Position numbers and translations under genes: made by a program
The notes under the pieces: model-generated
Seen by the model: the letters and a program-made list of their open reading frames with translations, nothing else
Databases searched by the model: none
What the model was told of the DNA's origin: nothing
Assembly: GCF_011397635.1 (NCBI RefSeq)
Contig: NC_064774.1
Span: 186,001-250,000 of the forward strand
DNA from: Epinephelus fuscoguttatus
Taxonomy: Eukaryota > Chordata > Actinopteri > Perciformes > Serranidae
Length of the DNA: 64,000 nucleotides
Reading direction: 5' to 3'
Part shown: in pieces, positions 44,774 to 58,000 of the stretch
Layout: each line of letters opens with the position of its first letter
How positions within the stretch are numbered: position 1 is the stretch's first letter

Positions 44774-45983
44774 TGTATCCCCCCTGCTGTGTGATGATTT
44801 TAACAAGGCTCCGTTAATCACTGTGGAAACGCAGGTTAACGGCTGGTGTTAGAGGACAGCAGGAGCCGTTAATCTGCTGTCAGGACAATACACACACCGG
44901 GTCATCTGGATCCCAGCCAACCTCATCTTCATCGTCTTCGTCATCTGGTTCAAAATGTGACCTCATTAGAACCACATCATATAGATTTTTACTAAGGAAA
45001 TAAAATATAATTTAATAACTGATTTTGTTTAGATTTTGTCTGTTACAGTCATTCTTGTTTGATTGATTGTGTGTGTAATGGCTCCGTAAAGCACTTCCTG
45101 TTTTCATGAATAAATCTCACACAACTTTCAAGTAATTGGAAATGATTTTTAGAAATGACAGTGCTCTGCACATACTGGTAGGCCTAAGAAACATGATGTT
45201 TGTCTTAAAATGTAAACTGCAGCTCAGTTTTTCCTTCATATGCGTTAAATATATATATTTCTGTGTTTCCTGATGCAGTTCCTAGTTTTCCAACACATTC
45301 TCACCTGCAGGAAAACAAAAGTGTCTTTAGCTGTATTCCGAGGCCATTTTTCACTGTGTGGACATGAACGGTGTCTTGATTGATATTTTGTTTATTCATA
45401 GATTCATGATTATGGTTTCAGTGCAGTATCAGACCTGTTTTCACCAAAGGTCAGTGCTGGCATTTTGTTTCATTTCCACCTGCTGCTGTTTGGATACAGG
45501 CGTCAGTGCTGCACTCTGGTGGCAGCATATTGAAACTGCAACCAATTTAATTATTTCAACTGGTTTTGTTTGATGGTTTTTTGACTCACAGTGGTGGAAG
45601 ACATATTCATCTTCTGCAAGTAATGTAAAGGAGCCACAACCACAATATGGAAATAAAAGATTAAAGGCAAAAACTCATTTAAATTGTACTTATTCTGGAG
45701 GTATTTGCAGTAAAATGCAAACATGTTTGAACACAAACTGAATCTTTTGACGTATTAATGTGTAGATAATATTTTTGGACAGTGCAGGTTGAGGGAGTGC
45801 TTATAACTATGCTGCTGTGTGTCTGAAAGTAAAGGAAAACATTGTATTTCATGAGTTCATTGCATTTTTATCATGCAAAATAACCTATTATGGTGGGAGT
45901 AAAAATACTAAATGTTTGAATGAAAGAACATTAACTGAAATCCCAATTACTTGAACACAAGATTTTTACTCTGGATACTCTAA
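44774..45983. other. Intergenic DNA, nothing recognised
   Basis: About 1.2 kb of AT-rich sequence with no long open frame, inverted ends or simple repeats of note. Confidence 0.4.
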
Positions 45984-46320
45984 CCCAGCCAGCATTTGTA
46001 TGTGGGGCCCACGTGGGTAGTAAACGGGTTGACAAATGGGCCCAACATGGGACTGCCCTTGGGTTCCATAGTGACCCCATGCCACGTGCCCACATCGTTG
46101 GCTTTAACCAAATAGGCTGCACATGGTTATGTTCAGCTACCTGGGTACCAAATGGGTATGGGCCCAAATTGGGCATCTTGTCTGCGGCCCACTTGGGTAA
46201 ACCCATCCACGTGGGCAATTGATATGGGGCCAAAATGTAACCCATGAACAATCCCATGTAGGGCTCATTTTTCAGCCCATTGACTACCCACATGGACCCC
46301 ACGTACAAATGTTGCCTGGG
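45984..46320. mobile_element. 337-bp element with about 35-bp inverted ends
   Basis: The left end is CCCAGCCAGCATTTGTATG... and the right end ...CGTACAAATGTTGCCTGGG, inverted copies with few mismatches that extend to ACTACCCAC / GTGGGTAGT. The interior is made of CCCA/TGGG-rich motifs, which makes long frames on both strands. No transposase. Confidence 0.75.
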
Positions 46321-46419
46321 AAGTCGGTTTCTAGTCTTAAATGCAGGACTTCAGTTTGTAAAAGGGAAAAGTTTTCATTGTTGTGCTGCTATTTTTACTT
46401 GAGTAAAGTACAACTTCAA

Positions 46420-46790
46420 TTCCAGAAATGTTTGGATGCTTTGTAAAGCCTCAATTTGGTGCCTGCAACACATTAAAAAAAAAGTTGGGACAGGGGCAAC
46501 AAAACACTGGGAAAGTTGTTGAGTGCTTAAGAAAAACTTTCCATGGGTAAACAGGTTAATCTTTAACAGGTGACAGCTTCCTGATTGGGTAACAAAGGGC
46601 CACCCTCAAAAGGCTCAGTGGTTCATAAGCAAGGATGGTCACTTTGTTGGAAACTGTGTGGGCAAACAGTCCAACAGTTTCAGAACAACGTTTCTATTCG
46701 TACAACTGCAGCGGATTTATGGGTTTCACCATCTACAATCTATAACATCATCAGCAGTCTCAGAGTGCCCTGCATGTTTGTCTTCAGCAA
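46420..46790 (+). repeat. Degenerate DNA-transposon-like repeat
   Basis: It contains AAAAAGTTGGGACAGGGGCA, CAAGGATGG, GTCCAACAGTTTCAGAACAA and TTCACCATCTACAATC, a series I associate with an abundant fish repeat. The short frame with NVSIRTTAA..WVSPSTIYNII looks like a helix-turn-helix remnant. Confidence 0.5.
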
Positions 46791-47489
46791 CTGTGTGTTG
46801 AACATGTGACCAGAACAAAAAGGGATTGTTCCTGTCGCCAAAGGTACCATTGATATGACAAATAAAAACACAAGAGTTTCAACAGACGTACAGAAAAAGT
46901 ATTAAATCAGAATTAGCAGAAGGAAATGATACGTTGACTGACAGGTCCTGCACTCAATGTCAGTAAATGATATCCCTGTCTTTCCCCGTCTGACTTCAGT
47001 CTCAACCTACGTTAGAAAATAAACTCAGCAACATACCTTGAAATATGTGTTCAGTCATTAGGGCTGAGAATGTGTTCCTGATTTATTGTACTTCCTAAAA
47101 AAATGAATGCCACAAGATAGACAGCTTCATGTTTCGCTCAGAACAGTTTTTAATAAATCAGAAGTTAAAAAAACGTGTAAACTGAGTGGTTAACACAGAC
47201 GAGCGGAAGATTAGCTGGGAAACATCACATTTATTCACTTTACAGTGAGTTATTATGTTTTATGGTTTTTTAATGATAATAACAACTAGTCCATACCCAC
47301 TGAGTGCACAGTTGCCCACATACAGTGTCACATGGTGTGTGTTTGGGATACAGGTCATAGGAAACTGCAGATTAAATAGTCAACTGAACCCATTAAGAAG
47401 AGCAATGTATTCAGACAGAGTGTTTGTGAAATTGATAGTACGATTGCAGCCAAAGCGATCGGTCACATTTTAGCCATTTTGAAGCATTT

Positions 47490-48245
47490 TTCTGTTGTTA
47501 TAGCGCCACCCAGTTGCCAATTAGAGTTAAATTTCTCCAGTCACCTTGAGGCGTCCTGTTCTACATATCTACCAAGTTTAGTAAAAATCCATATGGCGGT
47601 TAGGCCTAGATAAGAAATGAGCTCTCTAGCGCCCCCATTTTGTTTGATGGGGTCAATAATGGAGGGGTCCCCTCAGATTATGTGTGGTCATATGCCTACA
47701 AAGTTGTGTGGTGATGGGTGAAACCCTTGAGATGTTATACACCTTTATGTGATGAGCCACGCCCTCCGCAATATTCATTGCCTTATAGAAGCTCAGTTTT
47801 AGGAAGTTTTCCAACTTTTGCCAAGAGGGAACTTTAGATATTGCTCCCTAGATTATGTTCACCCAGTTTCATGCAGATCGCTCAAACTTCCTAGGAAGAG
47901 ATCCATTTGAAGTGTTTTTCAAAAAATTCAAAATGGCGGAAAATCTATATAAGTGGAAGTTATGGGTTCTTGAGGCAAATGTGTTCCTCATGAGGAGAGG
48001 CATCTCTGTGCAAAGTTTCATGTCTCTACCACATACGGGGCATGAGATATGCCCATTCAAAGTTTGACATTTCAATGGGTTGCTATAGCGCCCCCCTTTG
48101 GCCAATTGATGTAATATTGCTCCATTGGCATCCTCCCATGACCCTCTACCACTGTGCCAAATTTCACATGGATTGACCAAGTCAGTGAGGAGAAAAACGT
48201 GGAACAGACACACACACAGAGTTTTCATCATTACATAGTAAGATT
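47490..48245 (+). repeat. TAGCGCC-type interspersed repeat
   Basis: Blocks TATAGCGCCACCCAGTTGCC, CTAGCGCCCCCATTTTG and ATAGCGCCCCCCTTTGGCC recur along about 750 bp, with GTGCCAAATTTCACATGGAT near the end. It ends about 200 bp before the sh3d19-like promoter. Confidence 0.6.
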
Positions 48246-48429
48246 ATTTTCTCCCTGTATTTCACTTTACTTTGAATGCAGAACTTTAAGTTGTAAAAAT
48301 GTATTTTTAAATTCTGGTGTTGCAACTTCTGCTGCTCCTTCAGCACAGACAGTAGCATGTGTTGTGTTAGCTAAGCTAATTGTTTTGCCCTCCATTTTTC
48401 CTCATGTTTCTTTTCTTTCTTTTTTTTTT

Positions 48430-48830
48430 CTCCAGTTGGTGACGTCACGCAGCCTCAGCGCGTGCAGCTCTGTATCTTGAGCTCGCGACCCGGCCGGCGG
48501 GGGGGGGGGACAGGGAAGCTTGGAGAAACTCTTCAGCCGAAACCAAACACAACGACACTTATTGTGTCCAACTAACAGCGCGGTTTGGACGGGTTAACGT
48601 CTCCGGAGCTTTCCGACACGGAGCCGGAGAGTTTGACCGAGGCTGGAAGTCCTCCCGGGCCCGGAAAGTTGACCGTGTTTGGGTGAACTTGTCCCGGGTT
48701 GTTGTGGTGGATGTTAGCGACGACAAAACAGGAGGCGGAATAATGTCGGTGCCGCTGTCTCTGTTGTGACCCAGCTCCATTTTCTCCAGACAGACAGAAA
48801 AGTGAGGATAAAGACGCAAAGACAGGAGAA
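48430..48830 (+). promoter_or_regulatory. CpG-rich promoter and 5'UTR of the sh3d19-like gene
   Basis: GC content and CpG density rise sharply from about 48440. A perfect CRE, TGACGTCA, lies at 48440-48447. No TATA box is seen. The transcription start is probably between 48450 and 48560, leaving about 300 nt of 5'UTR. Confidence 0.6.
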
Positions 48831-48921
48831 ATGGCCGAAGCCCGGTCAGAGGAAGAGGAGGAAAACATGATGAGGGACACACGGGAACAAGTGGTACGAC
48901 GGCAGCCGAACAGCTCCGGAG
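48831..48921 (+). CDS. sh3d19: sh3d19-like exon 1 coding part
   Basis: ATG at 48831 in GGAGAAATGG context; 30 codons plus one base to the donor CCGGAG/GTAAAAC. The encoded segment is acidic then basic. The long minus-strand frames here are antisense by-products. Confidence 0.7.
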
Positions 48922-51900
48922 GTAAAACAAACCCAAAATATGTCGCTTATATCTCCTGTTTAAAGCCGTTTGCACCTGACATTGATTCAGTTTAACTGCT
49001 GTGGGAAAAATAAGTTGTCACATGCTTAAACTGGAAATACAAACCCTGAACTGACACTACAGAGGACCAGATATCAAAGGAGAAAGCCCCTTTAATATAT
49101 CTTTAATATTCTTTATGTGTCACTGCAGTATTTTGTGCTAATACTGGTGAGTTTAAAGGTACTTCAAGTCCTCAGAGCTGCTTCAGGCCCCTCCACCTCT
49201 GTGATATTTGTAGTGTCCCTGTAAAATCTCTCATAGCACTGACACAGCTATTCCTACCACTGTATGTACAGTACACTGGACTGAAATACCAGTAACTTAC
49301 TGGTTTAACATGCAAAATATGAAGCTGTCATAAAGCCACAAAGCAGTGTGCAGCACAGAGTCTGTGCTGAAAAGCTTAAAAGATCCTGTGGGTTTGTATT
49401 TATTGTTTAAAGTGCTGAATTTGTGTAGAAGTTTTGTCAATAGTCGACCATCCTCCATGTTTTGGTATCTGATTAATCATTTTAAGCATTTTTCAGAGCC
49501 TGACTATACTGGATTTTTACAGCCGATACTGGTCCTGCAGCTTCCTTGAGAGCTGCACAAACTGTTTATTTTAATTTATTTGTTTAACCTTTATTGAACC
49601 AGGAAGTCCCATTGAGATTGGAATCTCATTTACAAGAGAGACCAGAGGCCCGTTCAATCAAGTATGCGACAAAAAAAAGCCACATAGTGTGAAACACCTG
49701 AAATAAGTTGTTAATTTCAGCTGACACTTCTTCTCGCTTGCATGCCTCCAGTGTTTCCCCAGTGCTGCTCAGCATGTTTGACATGGGCCGCTAACCTACT
49801 GTAGGACCTGCTAACATGTGCTCACCTTTTTACTCCGATACGAGAGCCTAATTGACCTATGGCTAAGCCACGCCCCCCTCCACTCACTGGGACAAACTAT
49901 CAACATTCAGTGACCGGCGCTATGGCAGGTGTCACAGTACACGGCATTTCACAGGAGGCAACTGATGATTTTTGGAGACATAACGATCAGATGTCATTGA
50001 GAAGTAACCAAAAGGGCCTAAACTACGCATTGAGGGATATATTCATCATTTTATTGTTGAGAAGGTCGATGAAAAGCTTAAATTACAAGCCAAAATTTAC
50101 AGGTCACAGTGTACGCTTGTGAACCGCATCTGGTTGCCGTCGCCATCAAAGACAACAAGTTAAAGTGCCACTGAAGTTAAGGTTTTTGGCTCAGAATATG
50201 AGAAAAGGATAACGGCCTTTTTACCATCTTTACCAAGAGTGTCTCTCCGTTAGTTTGGTGCTACAGTATTTACACTGAATCATTCAGCATAACGTTTGCC
50301 AACCTTTGTTATCTCTGCCATTACAGATAAGTTAATGAAGCTAAGCTCCAGAAGTTAACGTTAGCTTAACTAGAGCCCTTTGGACAACAACAGCTAACAA
50401 TGACGAACCGAAAAATATGAAGCCAAAAGTACCAAGCAAACAAGGTGACATGATGATTAGCTAGAGATGTTAAAGATAACTTTATATTTCTTTGCAGCAA
50501 AGTGACAATATGTTGCCTCAAACACAATGTTGACTTACCTTAGAACAGATGTAGACATCATTGTTAATCTTATTCACGTTGAGTTGATGTTGTGGTCTAA
50601 CGTTACCACACAACTTTATCCAAAGGAGACACTTTTCTCGGTTGAGATGTGGTTTAAAGTGTAAAAATACACCTGGTCGCCCAGCCTCTCAGGATACCTT
50701 GTGTCAGAGTTGCATGTACCCCATGCACACCGTTTGACCATTTTTAAACTTCAAATCTCTGAAAAAGCTCATAAAACCGAACAAAACTGACTTTCTGTAA
50801 TGCATTTCAATGGACGTCCAGGCAGAGAATGTCCGAGTGTATGGGAATGGCTATACGCAGTGATTGGCTCATCGTGTTTGAGGGCGGGGCTTAGCCATAG
50901 GTCAATTGTCTGCAGAGGTCTCTTCCTTCCTAAACAAACAGACCAGGGGCCCGTACTACGAAGCAGGATTTGGAGTTAGTGAGGTAACTTGAGGGATAAC
51001 TCTAGGTTTTCAGTGCTACCAAGCTGGCTCTCTTTTTTTTTTTACCAAGATAAAGCAGGTTGACTTCAGAGTATCAGATCCTAGCTTGTCAACACCCAGA
51101 CCTCGGGTGTCCGAATCAGATCACTGAAGAAAATAGTATCCATGAACGAAGTCCGGCGTCCCCGGTAAAAAAAAGAGTCATACGTTGTTGTAGGTCAGTA
51201 AAATAATTTCATTGTCTCAGGGATCTATTTCCCATTGTTTTAAAACAGAGCTTCTAACAAACACAGAGGTCGTTGACACACTAAACACATGATTTTGATA
51301 TTTTACACTCTGATTCCATCAATGCAGCTCAGAATATCGTACAGTGATGAGTGAGAGCTTTACAGTATGTAACAAATCTCTAGGGCTGTAGGCAACCAAA
51401 GAAAATCTCGGTCAACTAAAGTCGCACATAATCTTCAGCTAATCGATTAGTCGTGGGGAAAAAAAATCTGCACGTTATTTTTACTTCTGCAGTGGTGTGT
51501 CTGTGTCACTCTGCAGTTACACCTCCAAAACACTAGTCGGCGGTGGAGGATTGTGCTAAGTGCTGTAAAGTTTAGTTCAAATCAAACTTTATTTATATAG
51601 TTGATTCAAACACACATTAAACACACATTAAACATGGCTTAATAGAGACAATTTCAAACACAAGTACGCAAACTGGCTTCACTATAAATCGTAGCATTCA
51701 CAGACAAACACTTGTCTTTATCTGGACACATTTCCCCCACAAATGCAACATGCTAACGTTATTAGCACAAGTCTATGGCATTTTACATTATATAAATTAG
51801 CCTAGCAACTAGCAATCTTTTCCTCTTCTCATATAAAACCAGGGACAACAGCAACATGTAACAAAGGTAACGGCACATAATTTGACTCCATTACAGCTCA

Positions 51901-54900
51901 CAAGATTCACTGACTAAACAACTGTCTTACACTAAACACGTTTTCCAAACAAATACAACATGCTAACGTTATTAGCGCCAGCCTATGGCATTTTACATGG
52001 TATACATTAGCCTAGCGATGAGTGGAGATTTCCTCTACTCTTATGAAGCCAGGATAAATCCCGAAGTATAAATCCCTGAAGGATAAATCACACAGATATC
52101 TTAAGATGCTATTTTAGTGGAGGCTTTACTGTCTTCACAATTTATTGTTTCTTATCTGTGAAATAAAAGTAAATACAAGCTTCATTCCCGCTGAGGGAAA
52201 TGGTTTCAGCTTACAGAAACAGATGGGGGTCTGCGTCACCGCGACGTTGAGCGTGAGGGTGGGCGAGTTCAACTTTCTGTCAACAACAGGGGTGTTTTGA
52301 AAACACTGTTGCTGATGCATTCGTGCATAACCCAGAATAAGTAAGAACGAAGGAGCAACCAGTCTTTTTCTGGCCTCAGAGCAGAAACAGGACTTGTTTC
52401 AGAAATGAAACTTCAGCCTCAGCTTTTTAAGAAGATTATCTACCTGAGGTTTAAAAGACAGGGAGCAAAGTACTAGTAACAACCTCTAACTTCTTTCCCC
52501 GAGCATCAGGAGCGCATTAGAAGCAAAAATGTCAAAAATCTCTGGTTCCAGCTGCTGGTTTTCTTTTATTTCCGTGACATACAGCTGAATATCTCCAGGT
52601 TTTGGAATATTGTTTGGACAAAACAAGCAGTGTGAACATGTCAGCTTGAGGTTTGAGAGACTGTGTTGAATATTTTTTACTGTCCTCTTACATTTAATGC
52701 ACCCTTATTCACAAAGAGAATATTTGAGGAATGACTGACTTTATGCACGCGGATGTATTCTTAAACAACTGATAAGAGATTCAAATTGCAGGCAGAAAAG
52801 CTCTGTGTGAGTGTGGGCGTAACCGGCTTGAACCTCAAAGCCATAAATTCTTGTATCAACATGCCGACATGTCATCATTTGGGTCAAAGTTTACACATGT
52901 GGGCATAAATACACAGAGTAATGGTGCAGGCCTGTGCCAAGACTCTGTCTCATTCAGGGAAACACAAGTTATAATTTAACGTGATTCTTCTTTGTACTCG
53001 TGTTTTTGTGTGTGAGAGTTAGAGGAGTGTGTAATCCCACAGGAGCCTTTCAGACGATGCCCTCGCCTCAGCCCCTCCAGGCGAGGGCTGGGTTCATGTT
53101 TGGGGAAATTACGACACAAGTCTGAGCACCTTTTTTTGAAGTGATACTGTGACACAGAGCACCCAGTCAAGACTTTGAACTGAAAGAACACATCCCTGAG
53201 CATAACCTGGATTATTTGCATTTGAGGTTATTTATTTTGAATAACCACATGATGCAGTATATAAGAGATGTTCTGCTGTCAGTACAGGAAGCCATGCTCA
53301 CTGTAGACAGCCTTCTCTGCATGTAGTTTCTCCTTTGTGTTGAGTAAATAGCAGCAGCTCTGAGAGCAGAGACGTGGCCCACATGATGCACACAGGAGCC
53401 TTTTATCTGGATAACGTGGTTTCAGTTTGGGTTGAGCAATATATCAGTTATAATGTTTGTGGTTGGGGTTGGGCCATTGTAAAAAAAAAAAAAAAAAAAA
53501 TCAACCCCTTTGATATTAGGCTTAACATGACTTAACATGTGTTGCACCTGACTCAGCAGCCGCTCCTGGGTGGAACATAATGACACTGTGGGGTGACGGC
53601 TGTGTCTGAGGGCTGGGCGATATAAAGATACATCGATGTATTTTCAAGCAAGATATAGCCTACATTTAGACACCATTTATATTGATATAGGGTCAGGTTG
53701 CGTCACATGAAGCATACCAGTGTTTATCTCTCCTTTATGTCACACTCTTTGCACAGCTCCACCCCCTCACTCACTCACAAGTTCTCCAGCAACACCTTTT
53801 AGAGTTGTCACCTGACGTGCACCTCCCTTAGAAATGTAAGTACACATTGCAGCGACGCAGACCTCCTGTCTGTTTCTGTAAGCTGAAACCATTTCCCTCA
53901 GTGGAAACAAAGCTTATGTCTACTTTAATTTCACAGATAAGAAACAATAACTTGTGAAGACAATAAAGCCTCCACAAAAATAGCATCTTAAGTCCTGTGT
54001 GTGATTTATCCTCGCTTCATATGAGCAGAGGAAATCTCTGCTCATCTCTCAGCTATTTATACAATGTAAAATGCCATAGGCTTGTGCTAATAATGTTAGC
54101 ATGTTGTATTTGTGGGGAAATGTGTCCAGATAAAGACAAGTGTTTGACTGTGAATGCTGCGAGTTATAGTGAAGCTGATTTGTGTACTTGTGTTTGAAAT
54201 TGTCTCTATTAAGCCACGTTTAACGTGTTTAAAGTGTGTTTTGAATCAACTAAACTTTACAGCACTTCACAGAAACCCCGCTGCCATCTAGTGTTCAGGA
54301 GGTGTAACTGTTGTGCAGCTGTGTATTTTCAAACAGGGACTAAAACCCCTGTCTTTGTATTTTATTTTGATCACAGTCAGTTTTTATAAAACTGCTTGTG
54401 GCATCTTAAACGTGGCTTTGACTTGTAACCGAACATGTTTCCCGTTACGTAGAAAATGCCGAGATATATATCGCGTATCACCAGTCAGCCAGTAAATACC
54501 GAGATATGACTCTTTGTCCATATCACCTGTCCCCATATCAGGTCACATTATCTAACATCTGAGCTCTTTCCACACTGAATCTGTTAAATATGCACTTCTG
54601 TTACGTCATTTAAACAAACCACATAGCTATCAGCTGTGGGCTCGAGATCAGACTGGAGACGTAACAGTTTTAACATGGGTGAGTGACCTACTTGCTGTCT
54701 CAATATGTTTGTACTTTTTAAATAGAAATCACGTTTTATATTGTGACACCAGATAGCTTAGCTTGTTATTTGCGATGGTTATTTAGCTTACCAGGAACTT
54801 TTCAGCTCCCCGTTGGTTTCTGTTGTGAAATTAGAAGATACCGTGTAGACATTTCCTCATTTCTATGTCGCAAATCAGCCATCTTAGTCCATTGCAGCAG

Positions 54901-54997
54901 TGTCAAAGTGAGTGACAGGAATAAATAAAAACATGGGGGGATGCAAAAATGCAAATGGAAAAAAGAAAAACAGCTAGGGAAAAACTATATTTAAAAA

Positions 54998-55031
<34 letters not shown>

Positions 55032-58000
55032 TAATTATTAAATGATGTCACAATTTTTTTTTAACTAATTTTCTTGTTTTTAATTTTTTCTTTTTACCAA
55101 TTTCTTGCCAAGTTTTTGGGTCTTTTCTGCTTTCATTGCTTGTTGCCCTGTTTCCATGCATTTGAAAAAATAAGCCAATTAGTTTAGGTTTTAAAGGGTT
55201 AAACAGTTGATCAAAAAAAGTTCCTTTATTGAATTTCCAGAAAATTTGCTATATCATAATTTATATTGCTTTGACTGATGTAAACTTCCATACATCAGGG
55301 TGGAGGATTTTTGCCCTATTGCCCACTCCTAACCAACACTGCAGAAACAGGAAGTGATGGTCTTTATTATTTGGAATAAACTGAAGAAGTAGAAATAGGA
55401 AGTTATAATTCAATCGACAGGTGACAGTTGATGTGATGGGGAAGTGTGTTCCAGACACATCATTATATAAACACTAAAACATCACGCTAAACAGTGAGTA
55501 AAGCCGACGCCCTTGGTGGTAAAACTCCTTGGCCCTGTTTCAGACAGCAGGTTCAGTGAAAACTGAGTTAGTTTCCCCAGAGACGAGGGAAACTCTGGGT
55601 TTTAAGTTTCAGAGAGAGAGAGGTAACTTAAACTGTGAGTCAGTTACTGTGGTGACTGACTCTGTGAACCCAACCTGCTTGGTTTTCTTAGATGAACCCT
55701 GTAGTCCTGTCAACCTGTGTTTTGACCCTGGGGACACTGCAACAGTAATCATTCAAGATTTTTTGTGATCTCCTGGGACATCCAGAAATCATATTAAAAT
55801 TATACCATTGTATTGTGTCACAGCATCACACAAAGAAGTGCATATCTCTGCTTTTGAACATGATATTTTCATAGAATTTACATCCAACATTAGTTTTTAG
55901 GGTGTTCTTTCACATAAAACCATCAGATATGACCTATTCTGACTGTATATGTGCCATTAGAGGGTACCTGCACCCAAAATAACCTTTTTTGAATCCAAAC
56001 AGTCAGTAAAATTAGGTTATTAAGTATATAATCATTCCATTTCCTGCATAAATGTGTTTGTCCATGAAAACCATGATGCATATAAACACTCTGAGACCTT
56101 TAAGGATTAACTTGAAACATACCTCGGCCTTTTCATTCTTTGGTTTAACTGTTGGTGCTGTTGAAGGTTTATCTCTGTGACTGAACTGCCACTGGAGGAG
56201 GGTTATTATGTTGGAATATCATCTAGAGATAAAAGAGTTTTCCATGATACCAATCTAGACTTTTCCACCTTGGGTGGTACCAGTTCCTGAAAATCACGAA
56301 TCACCTGGACCCATAATACACGATCACCACCAATTCCCCAGAATGATTTAGACGATAACAAACAGAAGTTTCTGCTATCACCCTGTATGCGTTTCCTGTC
56401 CCATCTAAGATGTACGTGTCTTCTTCTGGTACATCATCATGAGGCGCAGAGTTTCATATTGCTTTTGCAATTTATTTAAATTCAAATAAATTGTTTTAAG
56501 TGAATGGAAAAAAATACGATCATGACAATGCGTGCGGTTACATGATGGCTTCTCATTCGGAAATAAATAAATCTGAATGTAATCATACGGAATTAAAGTC
56601 TTTCCAGGTAGTTTACGTGAGAAATATTCATTCCCAATGAGGGTTTACACAGGAGATCAGTTTAATTACCTTTACTTGGGTCCACGCAAGGTTTGGGGCA
56701 GGGAAGGTTTCTGATTGGATAGGGGGCGGGGCGGATGTTAAGTGTTTATGTCTACCAGAAGAAGACACTATTCCTCGCTCCGGATAACAAGATGCTTGAC
56801 GACGCCGTTCTTAGTGCCTTTTTCAGGCGTGTTTTGCTTATATTCATGAAGCAGCAGTACGACAACAACCTTGTTCTGTTAATGCTTCGTCTGTTGAGGA
56901 GGAGAAGGGAGGCAGAAGGTCGAAGAAGGGAGATAGATGACCGTGCTGTGGCGAATGGAAACTGGTGAGTGCAACGAGTCCGACTGCTCTATCTCAGCCC
57001 GTTGCGCGCTATATACGTCATCACGCCAGAAGGGCAAGGAAACGAGCATGCGCAGAAAGACTGGAATGAACTTAAAGAGGAATGAGTGTATAGAAGTGCA
57101 AGAAATTCTTTCATTCGGAATTAGAAACAGAATATTCCAGCCCCTTACATCAGAATTAATTTTCAGTCGCATTGGCCCTTTTCATTCTGAATTAGGTGTT
57201 TACAAGATCACTTTTAAGAGGAATGAACTTTCATTCCAAATGAAAATGGAATTAAACTGTCCATGTAAACGCACTCAATGAGTTGCTATGGTGAACTGCA
57301 GTATCGGACTGCACACAAGCGTAACACAGACTGAACATTTGCCAACTCAGGTTAGTCAACTCCGAGTTCAGGGTTACACTAAGAGTTTGATGACCCTGTT
57401 TTCTGAAACAGCCCCCTGTTTTCAGCTGTTGTCAAACAACAACAAAGAAATCCACCTGTCAGTGTTGTTAATTCATCAGCTACTGCTCCTACATGAGGAC
57501 AGAGGCTTAAACATGCAGATCTGGGAGCATGTGCTGCTCAGTCAGCTGTTGTTGTGTAATGAAACTCGAGCATATGATCGTGACACGCTGAGGTCACCGA
57601 GTTTTCATCTGGTGTCTTTTAAATATGTTTTTTTTTTTTTTTTTTCGCGTGTTAAGGAGTGCAACAACAGTTTCCAGCATGCAGGAGATGTTGTTGAAAT
57701 CATGGAAAACCTTTGGAGGCACAATGTTAACTCGCACACTGCAGAGCAACTGTTTGTGTTTGTGTGCAGCGTTCCAGCTCTGTGGTTCTGCTCTGCATTT
57801 AAAGTCAATCTGTGATTAATTCTTCTGGCATCTCAAGTTTGTTGTTTCCACACTGTTTGTCTTCAGCCGCTCCCCGACCTTTGGGAAATGAAGCTCGATC
57901 AAAACACCATCTTGACTCAAACTGCAGCTCCATTTTCATATTTACAAGATAAAGTGAACAACAGAGAAGACATCAACAGTCTCAGATTTAAAATAAGAAG

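Noticed and set aside
45931-46308. 125-codon minus-strand frame rich in Trp, Pro and Gly
   Set aside because: Product of the TGGG/CCCA-word element with inverted ends.
48559-48975. Two overlapping minus-strand frames
   Set aside because: Antisense to the CpG-rich first exon of the sh3d19-like gene; GC-rich DNA keeps stops rare.
57288-57815. 175-codon plus-strand frame
   Set aside because: It starts inside a transposon end and runs through a poly(T) tract. No recognisable domain.
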